Of a stretch of 64,000 nt of DNA, positions 43,591 through 54,861 are shown one piece after another. Within the stretch, counting starts at the first letter, position 1. Every line of letters begins with the position of its first letter. This stretch comes from Janthinobacterium silvisoli (lineage in GTDB: Bacteria; Pseudomonadota; Gammaproteobacteria; Burkholderiales; Burkholderiaceae_D). The position numbers and the translations under genes are program-made. A model generated the notes under the pieces. That model was not told the origin of the DNA and did no database searches. It saw only the letters and a program-made list of their open reading frames with translations. Location of the stretch: the NCBI RefSeq assembly GCF_014200725.1, contig NZ_JACHCL010000002.1, forward strand, positions 124,001 through 188,000, given 5' to 3'.

Positions 43591-44187
43591 ATGGATAATA
43601 CAGATACCTCCTCGTCTGCCCGCCAAACTTTGCTGGCGACAACCGAAGCGCTGATTTACGCTGGTGGCATCAACGCCACCGGCATGGACGCCATCGTCAA
43701 GGCGTCCGGCGTAGCCCGCAAAACCATCTACCGCCATTTCGGCACCAAGGATGCACTGGTGGCGCAGGCGCTGCGCGAGCGCGATGCGCGCTGGATGCGC
43801 TGGTTCAGCGAGACAAGTTGCCATGCTGAACCAGGCACGGCACGTTTGCTGGCCAGTTTTGATGCGCTCACGCAATGGTTCGCCACGCCGGACTTTCGCG
43901 GCTGCGCCTTCATCAACGCCGCCGGCGAGATCGGCGACCCGGCCGATCCCATCCGCATGGTGGCACGCGAACACAAGACCAGCCTGCGCGCCTTTGTATA
44001 TCAACTGGCCATCGACGCTGGCGTGACCCAGGCTGATGCACTGGCCGATGCCTGGCTGATATTGATCGACGGCGCCATCAGCGTGGCGCTGATCACGGGC
44101 GACCTGCAGGCCGCCAGCCGTGCGCAAGCCCTGGCGCGCTGCCTGCTACCCACCTTTTTTGCTCCCATCACCAAGGAATCCCCATGA
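43591..44187 (+). CDS. TetR-family repressor
   Basis: 198 residues. The N-terminal helix-turn-helix runs from about 10 to 55 ([48 protein letters not shown]), followed by a helical ligand domain with [20 protein letters not shown]. The latter segment is common in a TetR group with a C-terminal TetR_C_33-like domain. It overlaps the DUF1348 gene by 4 bases (ATGA). It probably controls itself and that gene through the palindrome just upstream. Ligand unknown. Confidence 0.9.
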   Translation: MDNTDTSSSARQTLLATTEALIYAGGINATGMDAIVKASGVARKTIYRHFGTKDALVAQALRERDARWMRWFSETSCHAEPGTARLLASFDALTQWFATPDFRGCAFINAAGEIGDPADPIRMVAREHKTSLRAFVYQLAIDAGVTQADALADAWLILIDGAISVALITGDLQAASRAQALARCLLPTFFAPITKESP

Positions 44188-44660
44188 ACGACAGCACCTT
44201 GCGGCCACCACTGCCCCCTTTTACACGCGAGAGCGCGATTGAAAAAGTCCGCCTGGCCGAAGATGGCTGGAACAGCCGCGATGCGGCCAGGGTCGCGCTG
44301 GCCTACAGCCTCGATACCCGCTGGCGCAACCGGACCGAATTTGCCGTCAACCGCGATCAGGCACGCGCCTTTCTGGAACGCAAATGGAACAAGGAACTCG
44401 ATTACCGCCTGATCAAGGAACTGTGGGCGTACACGGATAACCGCATTGCCGTGCGTTATGCCTATGAATGGCATGACGATGCCGGCAACTGGTTCCGTTC
44501 CTACGGCAATGAAAACTGGGAATTCGGCCCTGACGGCTTGATGACAAACCGCCACGCGTCCATCAACGACATGCCGATCAAGGCCAGCGAGCGCCTGTTC
44601 CACTGGCCGCTGGGGCGCCGCCCGGACGACCATCCAGGATTATCGGCACTGGGACTGTAA
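44184..44660 (+). CDS. DUF1348 (NTF2/SnoaL-like) protein
   Basis: 158 residues in one cone-shaped SnoaL-like fold. [55 protein letters not shown] and [13 protein letters not shown] with [10 protein letters not shown] are the conserved blocks of DUF1348. Members bind small hydrophobic ligands and some have been linked to stress response; the reaction is unknown. Translationally coupled to the TetR gene, suggesting the repressor senses the substrate of this protein. Confidence 0.9.
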   Translation: MNDSTLRPPLPPFTRESAIEKVRLAEDGWNSRDAARVALAYSLDTRWRNRTEFAVNRDQARAFLERKWNKELDYRLIKELWAYTDNRIAVRYAYEWHDDAGNWFRSYGNENWEFGPDGLMTNRHASINDMPIKASERLFHWPLGRRPDDHPGLSALGL

Positions 44661-44765
44661 GCTAAACACGACAGCGAGATGGCGGCCATGCCATCTTGCA
44701 CTATGCACAGCCTTGCGGATATTCTATGCTCCTTTGTTGCAACCCGTTCAACAACAGGAGACCCT

Positions 44766-47654
<2,889 letters not shown>

Positions 47655-47670
47655 TCGTCGTACCTGCCCG

Positions 47671-47701
47671 CATGCATCCGGCACTGGCTGCCGGATGCAT
47701 G
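47671..47701. terminator. Hairpin between convergent genes
   Basis: CATGCATCCGGCA-loop CTGGC-TGCCGGATGCATG, a perfect 13-base stem, lies 16 bases past the M16 stop and 50 bases past the MTHFR-like stop in the other direction. No T-tract follows, so it may act with Rho or merely shield 3' ends. Confidence 0.5.
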
Positions 47702-47721
47702 TGGCCTGGCCAGCGATATAT

Positions 47722-47748
47722 CGATGAGGGCGATGAGGGCGATGAGGG
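47722..47748. repeat. Three tandem copies of a 9-bp unit
   Basis: CGATGAGGG occurs three times in a row in the gap between the M16 gene and the MTHFR-like gene. Too short for a known function; a slippage-prone site. Confidence 0.7.
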
Positions 47749-47751
47749 GAG

Positions 47752-48621
47752 CTAGGCGCGGGAACGGTACTGCTCTATCCACTTCACAGACTGTGCGATG
47801 CCGCCGAATGGAAAGAAATGCAGGCTGACCTTGCCATGTGCTTCCGTCAGGCCGCTGGCCAGACGATCAACAAACAGGTCCGGCCCCGCCGTGCCGAACA
47901 GCTTGCCAATTGAAACGCCGTATTTGGACCACATCGATGCGCAAGCGCTGACGCCGCACAGGGCGGCATAGCGCGCCAGCACGGCGATGTTCGCGGGGCC
48001 AGGTACGCCCACGCGTACGGGATGGTCAATGCCACGCTCGCGCAGCGCTTTCAACCACGCCAGCACAATCTCGGCGTCAAATGCAAACTGCGTAACAATC
48101 AAGGGCGCCATGCCGCGCTGGCCTATGCTGTGGCACTTGCGTTCGAGCACATCCCACTGCTCGGCCTTGTTCATGACCGGATGGCCTTCCGGGTGGCCGC
48201 CCACGCCGATCAGCTTGATGCCCGAGCGCTCGAAAACGCCTGTGTCGATTAGCGAGGCACTGTCGGAAAACGGCCCCATCGGGGTGGATGGATCTCCAGC
48301 GATCACGAAGCAGCGCTCGACGCCCGCTTCAGCAGCCGCGCGCCTGACGAAAGACTCAAACTCGGCCAGCGAAGCGATGCGGCGCGCAGAAAAGTGCGGC
48401 ATCGGTTCAAAGCCGAGCCTGCGTATGGCCAGCACTGCGGCCAGTCGCGCGTCATTGTCTTCGCGTGGCAGGTAGGGAACCGAAATGGTAGACGCGGGCA
48501 ATATCCGGGGCGCCGCTGCGCTCAAGGCAGCAATATCCTTCGCACTGACTTCCAGGGAATAGGCGTCCGTGATGTCGCTGGCGGGCAGCGGAAACGGTTT
48601 GCGTTCGACGGCGACACCCAT
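47752..48621 (-). CDS. Methylenetetrahydrofolate reductase-like flavoprotein
   Basis: 289 residues in a TIM barrel of the MTHFR group. SLEVSAKDIAAL (Ser-x-Glu near residue 24), VFIAGDPS-like CFVIAGDPSTPMGPFSDSASLI (about 110-130) and GVGGHPEGHP near 150, QFAFDAEIVLAW (about 185-195) match MetF landmarks, so FAD and folate or a related substrate are likely. It is divergent from housekeeping MetF and sits in the folate-independent methionine synthase locus, so it may serve a special one-carbon donor. It starts inside the LysR stop codon (1-base overlap), so the two are coupled. Confidence 0.8.
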   Translation of the reverse strand: MGVAVERKPFPLPASDITDAYSLEVSAKDIAALSAAAPRILPASTISVPYLPREDNDARLAAVLAIRRLGFEPMPHFSARRIASLAEFESFVRRAAAEAGVERCFVIAGDPSTPMGPFSDSASLIDTGVFERSGIKLIGVGGHPEGHPVMNKAEQWDVLERKCHSIGQRGMAPLIVTQFAFDAEIVLAWLKALRERGIDHPVRVGVPGPANIAVLARYAALCGVSACASMWSKYGVSIGKLFGTAGPDLFVDRLASGLTEAHGKVSLHFFPFGGIAQSVKWIEQYRSRA

Positions 48622-49529
48622 CAGTTGCTCTCCTGCGTAATGGCGGCGGCAGGCTGGCGGGCCAGTTCGATGAAAGCCCGCACATAGTCGATGGTGGTGT
48701 CCGTCTCGCGCGCGCCAAGGAAAATCTGCTTGGCGACGCCGCGCAGACCCAGCCGCACAGGCACCACGTCCATCTTGACCGCGTATTCCTCGACCAGCCA
48801 GCGCGGCAAGGCCGCCACACCACGGCCGCTGGCCACCATCTGCAGCATGATGTCGGTGGTTTCGATGGCTTTGTGGCGCCTGGGCGCTACACCGGCCGGC
48901 AACAGGAACTGATTGTAGATGTCCAGGCGTTCGATATCCACTGGGTAGCTGATGAGCACTTCCTGGGTCAGTTGCTGGGGCTTCACATAGGCCGCGGTAG
49001 CCAGCGCATGGCCCTTGGCCACCACCAGCACCTGCTCGTAGTCGAACACGGGTTCAAACTTCAGCCCCGGCTTGAACAGCGGATCGGGCGTGACCAGCAA
49101 ATCGATTTCATAGCCGAAAAGCGCGCCGATCCCGCCGAACTGGAACTTCTGCTTGACGTCCACATCCACGTCGGGCCATGCGGCCAGATAAGGGGAAACC
49201 ACTTTCAGCAGCCACTGGTAGCAAGGGTGGCACTCCATGCCGATGCGCAGCGCACCGCGCTCGCCCTGCGCGAACTGGCCCAGGCGTTCTTCGGCCAGGT
49301 CCAGTTGCGGCAGCACCCGGTTCGCCACCGCCAGCAGATACTGGCCAGCCTGCGTCAGGCGCAGGTTGCGCCCTTCGCGCAGCCAGACGTCGGTGCCCAG
49401 TTGCTGCTCCAGTTTCTTCATGCTGTGGCTCAGGGCCGACTGGGTCAGGTTCAGCACGCCCGCGGCGGCCGTCAACGACCCTTGTTTCTCGACCTGCTGA
49501 ACGATGCTGAGGTGGATGCGCTCAAGCAT
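48621..49529 (-). CDS. LysR-family regulator, MetR-like
   Basis: 302 residues: N-terminal winged helix (1-60, LTAAAGVLNLTQSALSHSMKKLEQQLGTDVWLR) and a LysR effector domain. The effector segment GMECHPCYQWLLKVVSPYLAAWPDVDVDV resembles MetR, which senses homocysteine. It lies between the MTHFR-like gene and the divergent msuE-mesX-mesD genes, so it probably controls both sides. AAGGA 8 bases before the ATG at 49529. Confidence 0.9.
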   Translation of the reverse strand: MLERIHLSIVQQVEKQGSLTAAAGVLNLTQSALSHSMKKLEQQLGTDVWLREGRNLRLTQAGQYLLAVANRVLPQLDLAEERLGQFAQGERGALRIGMECHPCYQWLLKVVSPYLAAWPDVDVDVKQKFQFGGIGALFGYEIDLLVTPDPLFKPGLKFEPVFDYEQVLVVAKGHALATAAYVKPQQLTQEVLISYPVDIERLDIYNQFLLPAGVAPRRHKAIETTDIMLQMVASGRGVAALPRWLVEEYAVKMDVVPVRLGLRGVAKQIFLGARETDTTIDYVRAFIELARQPAAAITQESN

Positions 49530-49543
49530 TTGGATGATCCTTA

Positions 49544-49580
49544 TTCATGGATGTATGAAATAAAACCATTATACTTCATA
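49544..49580. promoter_or_regulatory. Putative LysR/MetR binding site in divergent gap
   Basis: TTCAT (49544-49548), TATGAA (49554-49559) and TTCATA (49575-49580) give two overlapping dyads, TTCAT-n6-ATGAA and TATGAA-n15-TTCATA, in the 96-base gap between the LysR gene and the msuE-like gene. They resemble MetR half sites (TGAA/TTCA). Confidence 0.5.
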
Positions 49581-49625
49581 GATCTGCGCCGCTATCATCT
49601 GCTATCGATACATATGAGAGCAAAA

Positions 49626-50207
49626 ATGACACGTCCACTGCGTTTAGTAGCGGTTTCCGGCGGGCTGCAACGCCCCTCCAAGGCTGCCGCCCTGACCGAG
49701 CACCTGATGGACCTGATCGCCGGCGAATTCCCGTGCGAACAACGCCTGGTCGAACTGGGTCAGCTCGCACCACAGCTTGCCGGCGCGGTCTGGCGCTCCC
49801 ATCTACCCGATACGGTGGAGCGGGAACTTGCAGCGGTCGAGCAAGCTGACATCCTGGTGGTGGCAACCCCGGTCTACCGCGGCTCCTACACCGGACTGTT
49901 CAAGCACTTCTTCGACTTCATTGATCAAGACGCCCTGATCGACAAGCCAGTCTTGCTGGCTGCCACCGGCGGCAGCGAGCGCCATGCCTTGATGATCGAC
50001 CACCAGTTGCGGCCGCTCTTCAGCTTCTTCCAGGCACGCACATTGCCGCTGGGCGTCTACGCGACCGACAAGGATTTTCTCGACTACCGCCTGCAGAACG
50101 AGGCCCTGATCGAGCGGGCTACGCTGGCAGTCCAACGGGGCTTGCCCTTGATCGAATTGACGCGCCATGCAAGATATGCGACCGCTGAAGAGATGGTCGC
50201 GGCCTGA
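49626..50207 (+). CDS. msuE: NADPH-dependent FMN reductase, MsuE-like
   Basis: 193 residues, flavodoxin-like fold: opening RPLRLVAVSGGLQRPSKAAALTEHLMD (phosphate loop near 8-16), ATPVYRGSYTGLFKHFFDFID near 80-100 and a C-terminal helix. MsuE reduces FMN for two-component flavin monooxygenases such as alkanesulfonate enzymes. Here it is first in a run with DUF1852/MesX and MesD and so is the likely source of reduced flavin for the oxygen-dependent methionine step. The ATG at 49626 has GAGAG upstream; a longer open frame to 48873 is an antisense shadow of the LysR gene. Confidence 0.85.
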   Translation: MTRPLRLVAVSGGLQRPSKAAALTEHLMDLIAGEFPCEQRLVELGQLAPQLAGAVWRSHLPDTVERELAAVEQADILVVATPVYRGSYTGLFKHFFDFIDQDALIDKPVLLAATGGSERHALMIDHQLRPLFSFFQARTLPLGVYATDKDFLDYRLQNEALIERATLAVQRGLPLIELTRHARYATAEEMVAA

Positions 50208-50285
50208 AAAGAGCAGGAATTTTAAAGCACTGAATACGCAATCAACCTATTCAGATTTTTTCGCAGATTAGGACACCAGAGCACA

Positions 50286-51269
50286 ATGAGCAAAGATTTT
50301 TCATTCAACATCAAGAGTATCTCTTTCGATGAAAACTATCATCCATCAGAAAATACACGCCTGACAACCAACTTTGCCAATTTGGCCAGAGGGGCAAGTC
50401 GCCAGGAGAACCTGCGCAATACCCTGAAGATGATAGACAATCGCTTCAACAACCTGGCGCATTGGGACAATCCGAAGGGCGATCGCTACTCTGTCGAACT
50501 CGACATCATTTCCGTTGAAATGAATATTGATGGCGAAGGCGGCAATAATCCACTGCCATTGATCGAGATATTGAAACCGAATATCCTCGATAAAAAAACT
50601 GGTGAACGTATTGATGGTATTGCGGGCAACAACTTCTCCTCTTACGTACGCGATTACGACTTCAGCGTGCTGCTGCCAGAGCACAATAATGATAAATCCA
50701 CCTTCAGCATCCCGGATGATTTTGGCGATTTTCACGGCAAACTGTTCAAACACTTTGTAAATTCAAATACGTATAAAGCGCACTTTAAAAAACCGCCGGT
50801 GATCTGCATCAGCGCCTCGAGCAGCAAGATCTATCACCGGACTGAAAATAAGCATCCCATATTGGGCGTTGAGTATCAGCAAAATGAATTTTCCTCGACG
50901 GATCAATATTTCGAGAAGATGGGCATGCAAGTCCGCTACTTCATGCCGCCAAACAGCTTTGCACCGCTGGCTTTTTATTTTATCGGTGACCTGCTGGGCG
51001 ACTACACGAATCTCGAGCTTATCGGCACCATCAGCACGATGGAGACCTTTCAAAAGATTTATCGCCCCGAAATTTACAATGCCAATTCTGCGGCAGGACA
51101 ACTTTATCAGCCTAGCCTGAAGAACCAGGACTATTCATCGACGCAAATTGTCTATGACCGGGAAGAGCGCAGCCAGCTGGCTGTCAAACAGGGAAAATAT
51201 ACAGAGGAGCATTTCATCAAGCCCTACAAAAATATTCTTGAACAATGGGCTTCCAATTACGCTCTCTGA
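50286..51269 (+). CDS. mesX: DUF1852 protein, MesX partner of methionine synthase MesD
   Basis: 327 residues, soluble, no signal peptide. The opening FSFNIKSISFDENYHPSENTRLTTNFANLARG and LRNTLKMIDNRFNNLAHWDNPKGDRYSVELDIISVEM are DUF1852 landmarks. In the described folate-independent methionine synthase families (MesA-MesD) the DUF1852 protein is MesX, needed by MesD. Its reaction is not established; it may be a flavin- or oxygen-using partner that makes or loads the methyl donor. GC is lower than in the flanking genes. It starts 78 bases after msuE and ends 27 bases before mesD. Confidence 0.85.
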   Translation: MSKDFSFNIKSISFDENYHPSENTRLTTNFANLARGASRQENLRNTLKMIDNRFNNLAHWDNPKGDRYSVELDIISVEMNIDGEGGNNPLPLIEILKPNILDKKTGERIDGIAGNNFSSYVRDYDFSVLLPEHNNDKSTFSIPDDFGDFHGKLFKHFVNSNTYKAHFKKPPVICISASSSKIYHRTENKHPILGVEYQQNEFSSTDQYFEKMGMQVRYFMPPNSFAPLAFYFIGDLLGDYTNLELIGTISTMETFQKIYRPEIYNANSAAGQLYQPSLKNQDYSSTQIVYDREERSQLAVKQGKYTEEHFIKPYKNILEQWASNYAL

Positions 51270-51296
51270 TTAACCAACATACACGACATCACTATC

Positions 51297-52325
51297 ATGA
51301 AAAAATTATTACCTACTTCAACTGCCGGCAGTTTGCCTAAACCTTCCTGGCTTGCACAACCTGAAAAACTGTGGTCACCGTGGAAATTGCAAGATGATGA
51401 ATTAGTCGAGGGCAAACAAGATGCCCTGCTGTTATCCCTGCAAGAACAACAGCAGGCTGGCATCGATATTGTCAGTGATGGCGAGCAAACCCGTCAGCAT
51501 TTTGTCACCACGTTTATTGAACATCTCGATGGCGTTGATTTTGAAAAACGCGAGACCGTCAGGATTCGTGACCGCTATGATGCGAGCGTGCCGACCGTGG
51601 TTGGCGCAGTGAGCCGTCCAAAGTCGGTGTTTGTTGAAGATGCCAAGTTTTTGCGCAAACAAACCAAGCAGCCGATTAAATGGGCCCTGCCAGGTCCGAT
51701 GACGATGATCGACACGCTCTACGATAACCACTACAAGAGCCGTGAAAAGCTGGCCTGGGAATTTGCCAAGATCCTCAATCAGGAAGCCCGGGAATTGGAA
51801 GCGGCTGGCGTCGACATCATCCAGTTTGATGAACCCGCATTCAATGTCTTCTTTGATGAAGTCAATGACTGGGGCGTTGCTACCCTGGAACGGGCGATTG
51901 AAGGCCTGAAATGCGAAACCGCCGTGCATATTTGCTATGGCTACGGCATCAAAGCCAATACGGACTGGAAAAATACGCTGGGTTCCGAATGGCGTCAGTA
52001 TGAGGAATCTTTCCCCAAGCTGCAGCAATCGAATATCGACATCATTTCGCTGGAATGCCACAACTCGCACGTGCCCATCGACCTGATTGAACTGATTCGT
52101 GGCAAAAAAGTGATGGTGGGCGCGATTGACGTGGCTAGCAATATCATTGAAACGCCTGAGGAAGTGGCCAACACCCTGCGCAAGGCGCTGCAGTTTGTCG
52201 ATGCCGACAAGCTCTACCCTAGCACCAACTGCGGCATGGCGCCACTGGCGCGTGCAGTAGCAAGAGGCAAACTCAATGCGCTCAGTGCTGGCGCAGAAAT
52301 CATCCGCAGGGAACTCTCGGCCTAA
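51297..52325 (+). CDS. mesD: Folate-independent methionine synthase (MetE C-terminal-like, MesD)
   Basis: 342 residues, one TIM-barrel domain of the MetE C-terminal type, half the length of MetE because the folate-binding N-terminal half is absent. It keeps the zinc and homocysteine sites: opening STAGSLPKP, IVSDGEQTR, VDIIQFDEPAF near 175, VHICYGYG (His and Cys, near 205), LECHNS and a final Cys in PSTNCGMAPLARAVA near 315. This suits transfer of a methyl group to homocysteine from a donor other than 5-methyl-THF. Adjacency to DUF1852 identifies it as the MesD type. A strong terminator follows. Confidence 0.88.
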   Translation: MKKLLPTSTAGSLPKPSWLAQPEKLWSPWKLQDDELVEGKQDALLLSLQEQQQAGIDIVSDGEQTRQHFVTTFIEHLDGVDFEKRETVRIRDRYDASVPTVVGAVSRPKSVFVEDAKFLRKQTKQPIKWALPGPMTMIDTLYDNHYKSREKLAWEFAKILNQEARELEAAGVDIIQFDEPAFNVFFDEVNDWGVATLERAIEGLKCETAVHICYGYGIKANTDWKNTLGSEWRQYEESFPKLQQSNIDIISLECHNSHVPIDLIELIRGKKVMVGAIDVASNIIETPEEVANTLRKALQFVDADKLYPSTNCGMAPLARAVARGKLNALSAGAEIIRRELSA

Positions 52326-52345
52326 CAGTCTGCTGAAATAGCATG

Positions 52346-52382
52346 TCGGTCCATCGTTTACAGCGATGGACCGATTTTTTTT
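52346..52382 (+). terminator. Rho-independent terminator after mesD
   Basis: TCGGTCCATCG-loop TTTACAG-CGATGGACCGA, an 11-base perfect stem, is followed by eight T. It lies 21 bases past the mesD stop and closes the msuE-mesX-mesD transcript. Confidence 0.92.
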
Positions 52383-52566
52383 GCACGCCCACTTTATAGG
52401 CAACGCATCCACGACGCACTTCAGCCGATTATGAAGGGCGACAAATTTCCTGGCTGTCATAACACCTGTCTTTTTATTGTGTCACATATTTTTACATATC
52501 CGGCCTGAATGAAAGTACATGGCCATGCTATCTTGCAACTTTAAAAACTGTTGAGAGATAAGCCAT

Positions 52567-53589
52567 ATGTTGCAATGCCTGTTGCCTGCCCTGTGCCTGT
52601 CCTTGGCTGTGTCGTCCGCCTGGGCGCAAACCGATACTGCTGCCGTCGCCAGCGAGCCTGAAGTCGTCGCCGCCGGCGAGCAAATCCTGGTGGTGGGACA
52701 GCGACCAGGACCGGGATTGTGGAAGGTAAGCAAGGACAACCATGTGCTGTGGATATTTGGCACATATTCACCCCTGCCGCAAAAAATGGAATGGCGTTCG
52801 CAGCAGGTGGAAACCATCCTGGCCCAGTCGCAAGAATATCTGACGGCGCCCAGCGCCAAGGCCAGCGTGGGCTTTTTCCGGGGCCTGACCCTGTTACCGA
52901 GCCTGATCGGCCTGAAGAAAAATCCCGATGGCGCCACCTTGCACGACGTGCTGCCGGCCGATGTGTACGCGCGCTGGCAGCCGCTGAAAGAAAAATACCT
53001 GGGCGACGACGATAGCATCGAGCGCGAGCGGCCTATATTCGCGGCCGACACCCTGTTCGAGGCTGGATTAAAGCAAGCCGGGCTATCGAAGGGTTATGAA
53101 GTCAACCGCAAGATCGACAAGATGGTCGAGCAGCATAAACTCAAGGTCGTCCAGACTGGCATCGAACTGCCGATGGATGACCCATCGAAGCTGTTGAAAG
53201 ACTTCAAGAAATCGCAGCTGGCTGACGCCCAGTGTTTCTCAAAGACCCTGGCGCGCCTGGAAAGCGATATCGACGCCATGCGCCTGCGCGCCAATGCCTG
53301 GGCCAAGGGCGACCTGCAAGGCATACAGAAACTCGATTACGCGGACCAGGAAAACGAATGCAGCAATGCCATGAGCAATGGCGAGTTCGCCAGGAACCAG
53401 CCGGGCTTCCAGAATATCAAGGAACGCATGCAGACGGCCTGGCTGGCCGCCGCCGAAAAAGCGCTGGCAAGCAATGCCAGCAGCTTCGCCTCGCTGCGCC
53501 TGGCCGACATTCTCGATCCACACGGCTACCTGGCGTCGCTGAAGGCCAAGGGGTATCGCGTGGAAGATCCGGATGGCGAGGTGTATTAA
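52567..53589 (+). CDS. TraB/GumN-family exported protein
   Basis: 340 residues. Signal peptide MLQCLLPALCLSLAVSSAWA, then the family start GLWKVSKDNHVLWIFGTYSPLP. TraB/GumN proteins carry paired Gly-x-x-His-type motifs; here the first reads FGTYSPLP, so the usual His is replaced. Further motifs YEVNRKIDKMVEQHKLKVVQTGIE and LKAKGYRVEDP at the end are as in other GumN-like proteins. Some members are metal-dependent peptidases; the lost His makes catalysis here doubtful. GAGAG precedes the ATG. A single gene. Confidence 0.82.
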   Translation: MLQCLLPALCLSLAVSSAWAQTDTAAVASEPEVVAAGEQILVVGQRPGPGLWKVSKDNHVLWIFGTYSPLPQKMEWRSQQVETILAQSQEYLTAPSAKASVGFFRGLTLLPSLIGLKKNPDGATLHDVLPADVYARWQPLKEKYLGDDDSIERERPIFAADTLFEAGLKQAGLSKGYEVNRKIDKMVEQHKLKVVQTGIELPMDDPSKLLKDFKKSQLADAQCFSKTLARLESDIDAMRLRANAWAKGDLQGIQKLDYADQENECSNAMSNGEFARNQPGFQNIKERMQTAWLAAAEKALASNASSFASLRLADILDPHGYLASLKAKGYRVEDPDGEVY

Positions 53590-53604
53590 AGTCCCCTTCT
53601 CGCC

Positions 53605-53859
53605 TTATGCAAACGGATTGGCCACGGTCGTCACCACCGGCGGTGGCAACTGGTCCGGCAATGCTGCTTTTTCGAGTTGCGCTACCACATCGCTCAACAA
53701 GGTTTGCAGTTGCCGGGCCAGCGCCAGGCCAGCCTGGTCCTGGGTCAGGTCGATATCGCCGCTGATGCTGATGCGGTCCAGCCGGTTTTCTATCGACAGG
53801 CCGCCGATGGACAGCACATCGCTTTCATTAGCGTAGGGGATGAATTTCTTTGCGCTCAT
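53605..53859 (-). CDS. Small hypothetical protein
   Basis: 84 residues, soluble: SDVLSIGGLSIENRLDRISISGDIDLTQDQAGLALARQLQTLLSDVVAQL then a Pro/Val-rich tail. GGAGAAAG lies before the ATG. The segment resembles short beta-alpha proteins often found as single genes in Burkholderiales. It sits 27 bases downstream of the endonuclease gene, same strand, so likely co-transcribed. Function unknown. Confidence 0.68.
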   Translation of the reverse strand: MSAKKFIPYANESDVLSIGGLSIENRLDRISISGDIDLTQDQAGLALARQLQTLLSDVVAQLEKAALPDQLPPPVVTTVANPFA

Positions 53860-53886
53860 GGTTTTCTTTCTCCAGATTCAGGCAGA

Positions 53887-54672
53887 TTATTTCTTGGACT
53901 TGCGGTTCACCTTGGGCAAGCTCAGCATGGACATTTTTTGCTGCCGCGTCAGCGACGGTAACAGATTGATGCCTATCCTGTCTTCCAGTTGGGCGATGCT
54001 CAGCACTTCGTAATCCTTGGTGTCGACATTGGCGATGAAGTAAGCGGCGCCAGCGCGCTGGCGCGGGCTGTAGACGGCCTTATACAAGTGGCTGGGCACC
54101 AGCACATTGCCCACCTTGCGCAAGTTACCGCCAATAAAGGCTGGCCCCGTGAGCACATACAGGTCGCCCTCTTTCTTGGCCATCTTGCGCACGGCGCCTT
54201 CGATGCCGGCCCAGATATAGCGGTTGTTGGCGCTGTCTTGCGGCACCATATTGGCCAGGGTAAAACTGTCTTGCTGGCTGATGCGGTCCGGCATGTCGCC
54301 ATTGGGCGCCATGTGGCCCCGGTCAAAACCGCTGCGCGCATAGTCGCTGAGCTCGGCGCGCTGGCCCGCTGGCAGCCGGCGTTCGGCATGGAAGGTGTTT
54401 TCGCGCGACAAAGCCTGCGCCGCTGCCACATTGCTCGCTGTCAAATGTTCGGCCGACCACAGCGGCGTGCGCGTCAGGCCTGAATGCATGACGCCAAACA
54501 CCGTGTAGCACAGTTCGGTAGTTTCCACGTCCATCCTGGGATTGGTAATTTCCGGCTTGCGGCCATCGACATACATGGCGGGACAGGCGTCGGCATGCGC
54601 CAGGTTCGCGGCAAAAGCAGAGGCCAGCAAGCCGCACGCCAGGGTCAGCCTGGCGATCGATCGTTGAATCAT
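53887..54672 (-). CDS. Exported DNA/RNA non-specific endonuclease
   Basis: 261 residues with a signal peptide to about residue 27 (AANLAHA). The catalytic beta-beta-alpha-metal motif DRGHMAPNGD near 113-122 has His as general base, and the Mg-binding Asn lies in MVPQDSANNRYIWAGIE near 137-150. This is the NUC/NucA family. It would degrade extracellular or periplasmic DNA and RNA. Two cysteines at the N-terminal part (ACPAMYV, LCYTVFG) may form a disulfide. First gene of the pair with the 84-residue protein. Confidence 0.92.
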   Translation of the reverse strand: MIQRSIARLTLACGLLASAFAANLAHADACPAMYVDGRKPEITNPRMDVETTELCYTVFGVMHSGLTRTPLWSAEHLTASNVAAAQALSRENTFHAERRLPAGQRAELSDYARSGFDRGHMAPNGDMPDRISQQDSFTLANMVPQDSANNRYIWAGIEGAVRKMAKKEGDLYVLTGPAFIGGNLRKVGNVLVPSHLYKAVYSPRQRAGAAYFIANVDTKDYEVLSIAQLEDRIGINLLPSLTRQQKMSMLSLPKVNRKSKK

Positions 54673-54861
54673 AATTCCTTAGTTGAAATCTTTGCGGGCC
54701 AACATTCTAGCGGACGATGACGCCGCACGACAACGCGCTGTGCAAGCTGATACCGAGGTGGCGCAAATAATGCGGCGACCGAATGGCGCGCATGGATTGA
54801 TATCTGCTAAGATTGAATCGATTTGTTCGTATCGTATCTACTATTATAATTTGGAGAGCAT

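Noticed and set aside
48873..49625. 5' extension of the msuE reading frame by 251 codons
   Set aside because: This part is antisense to the LysR gene; the conserved flavodoxin start begins at 49626 with a ribosome site.
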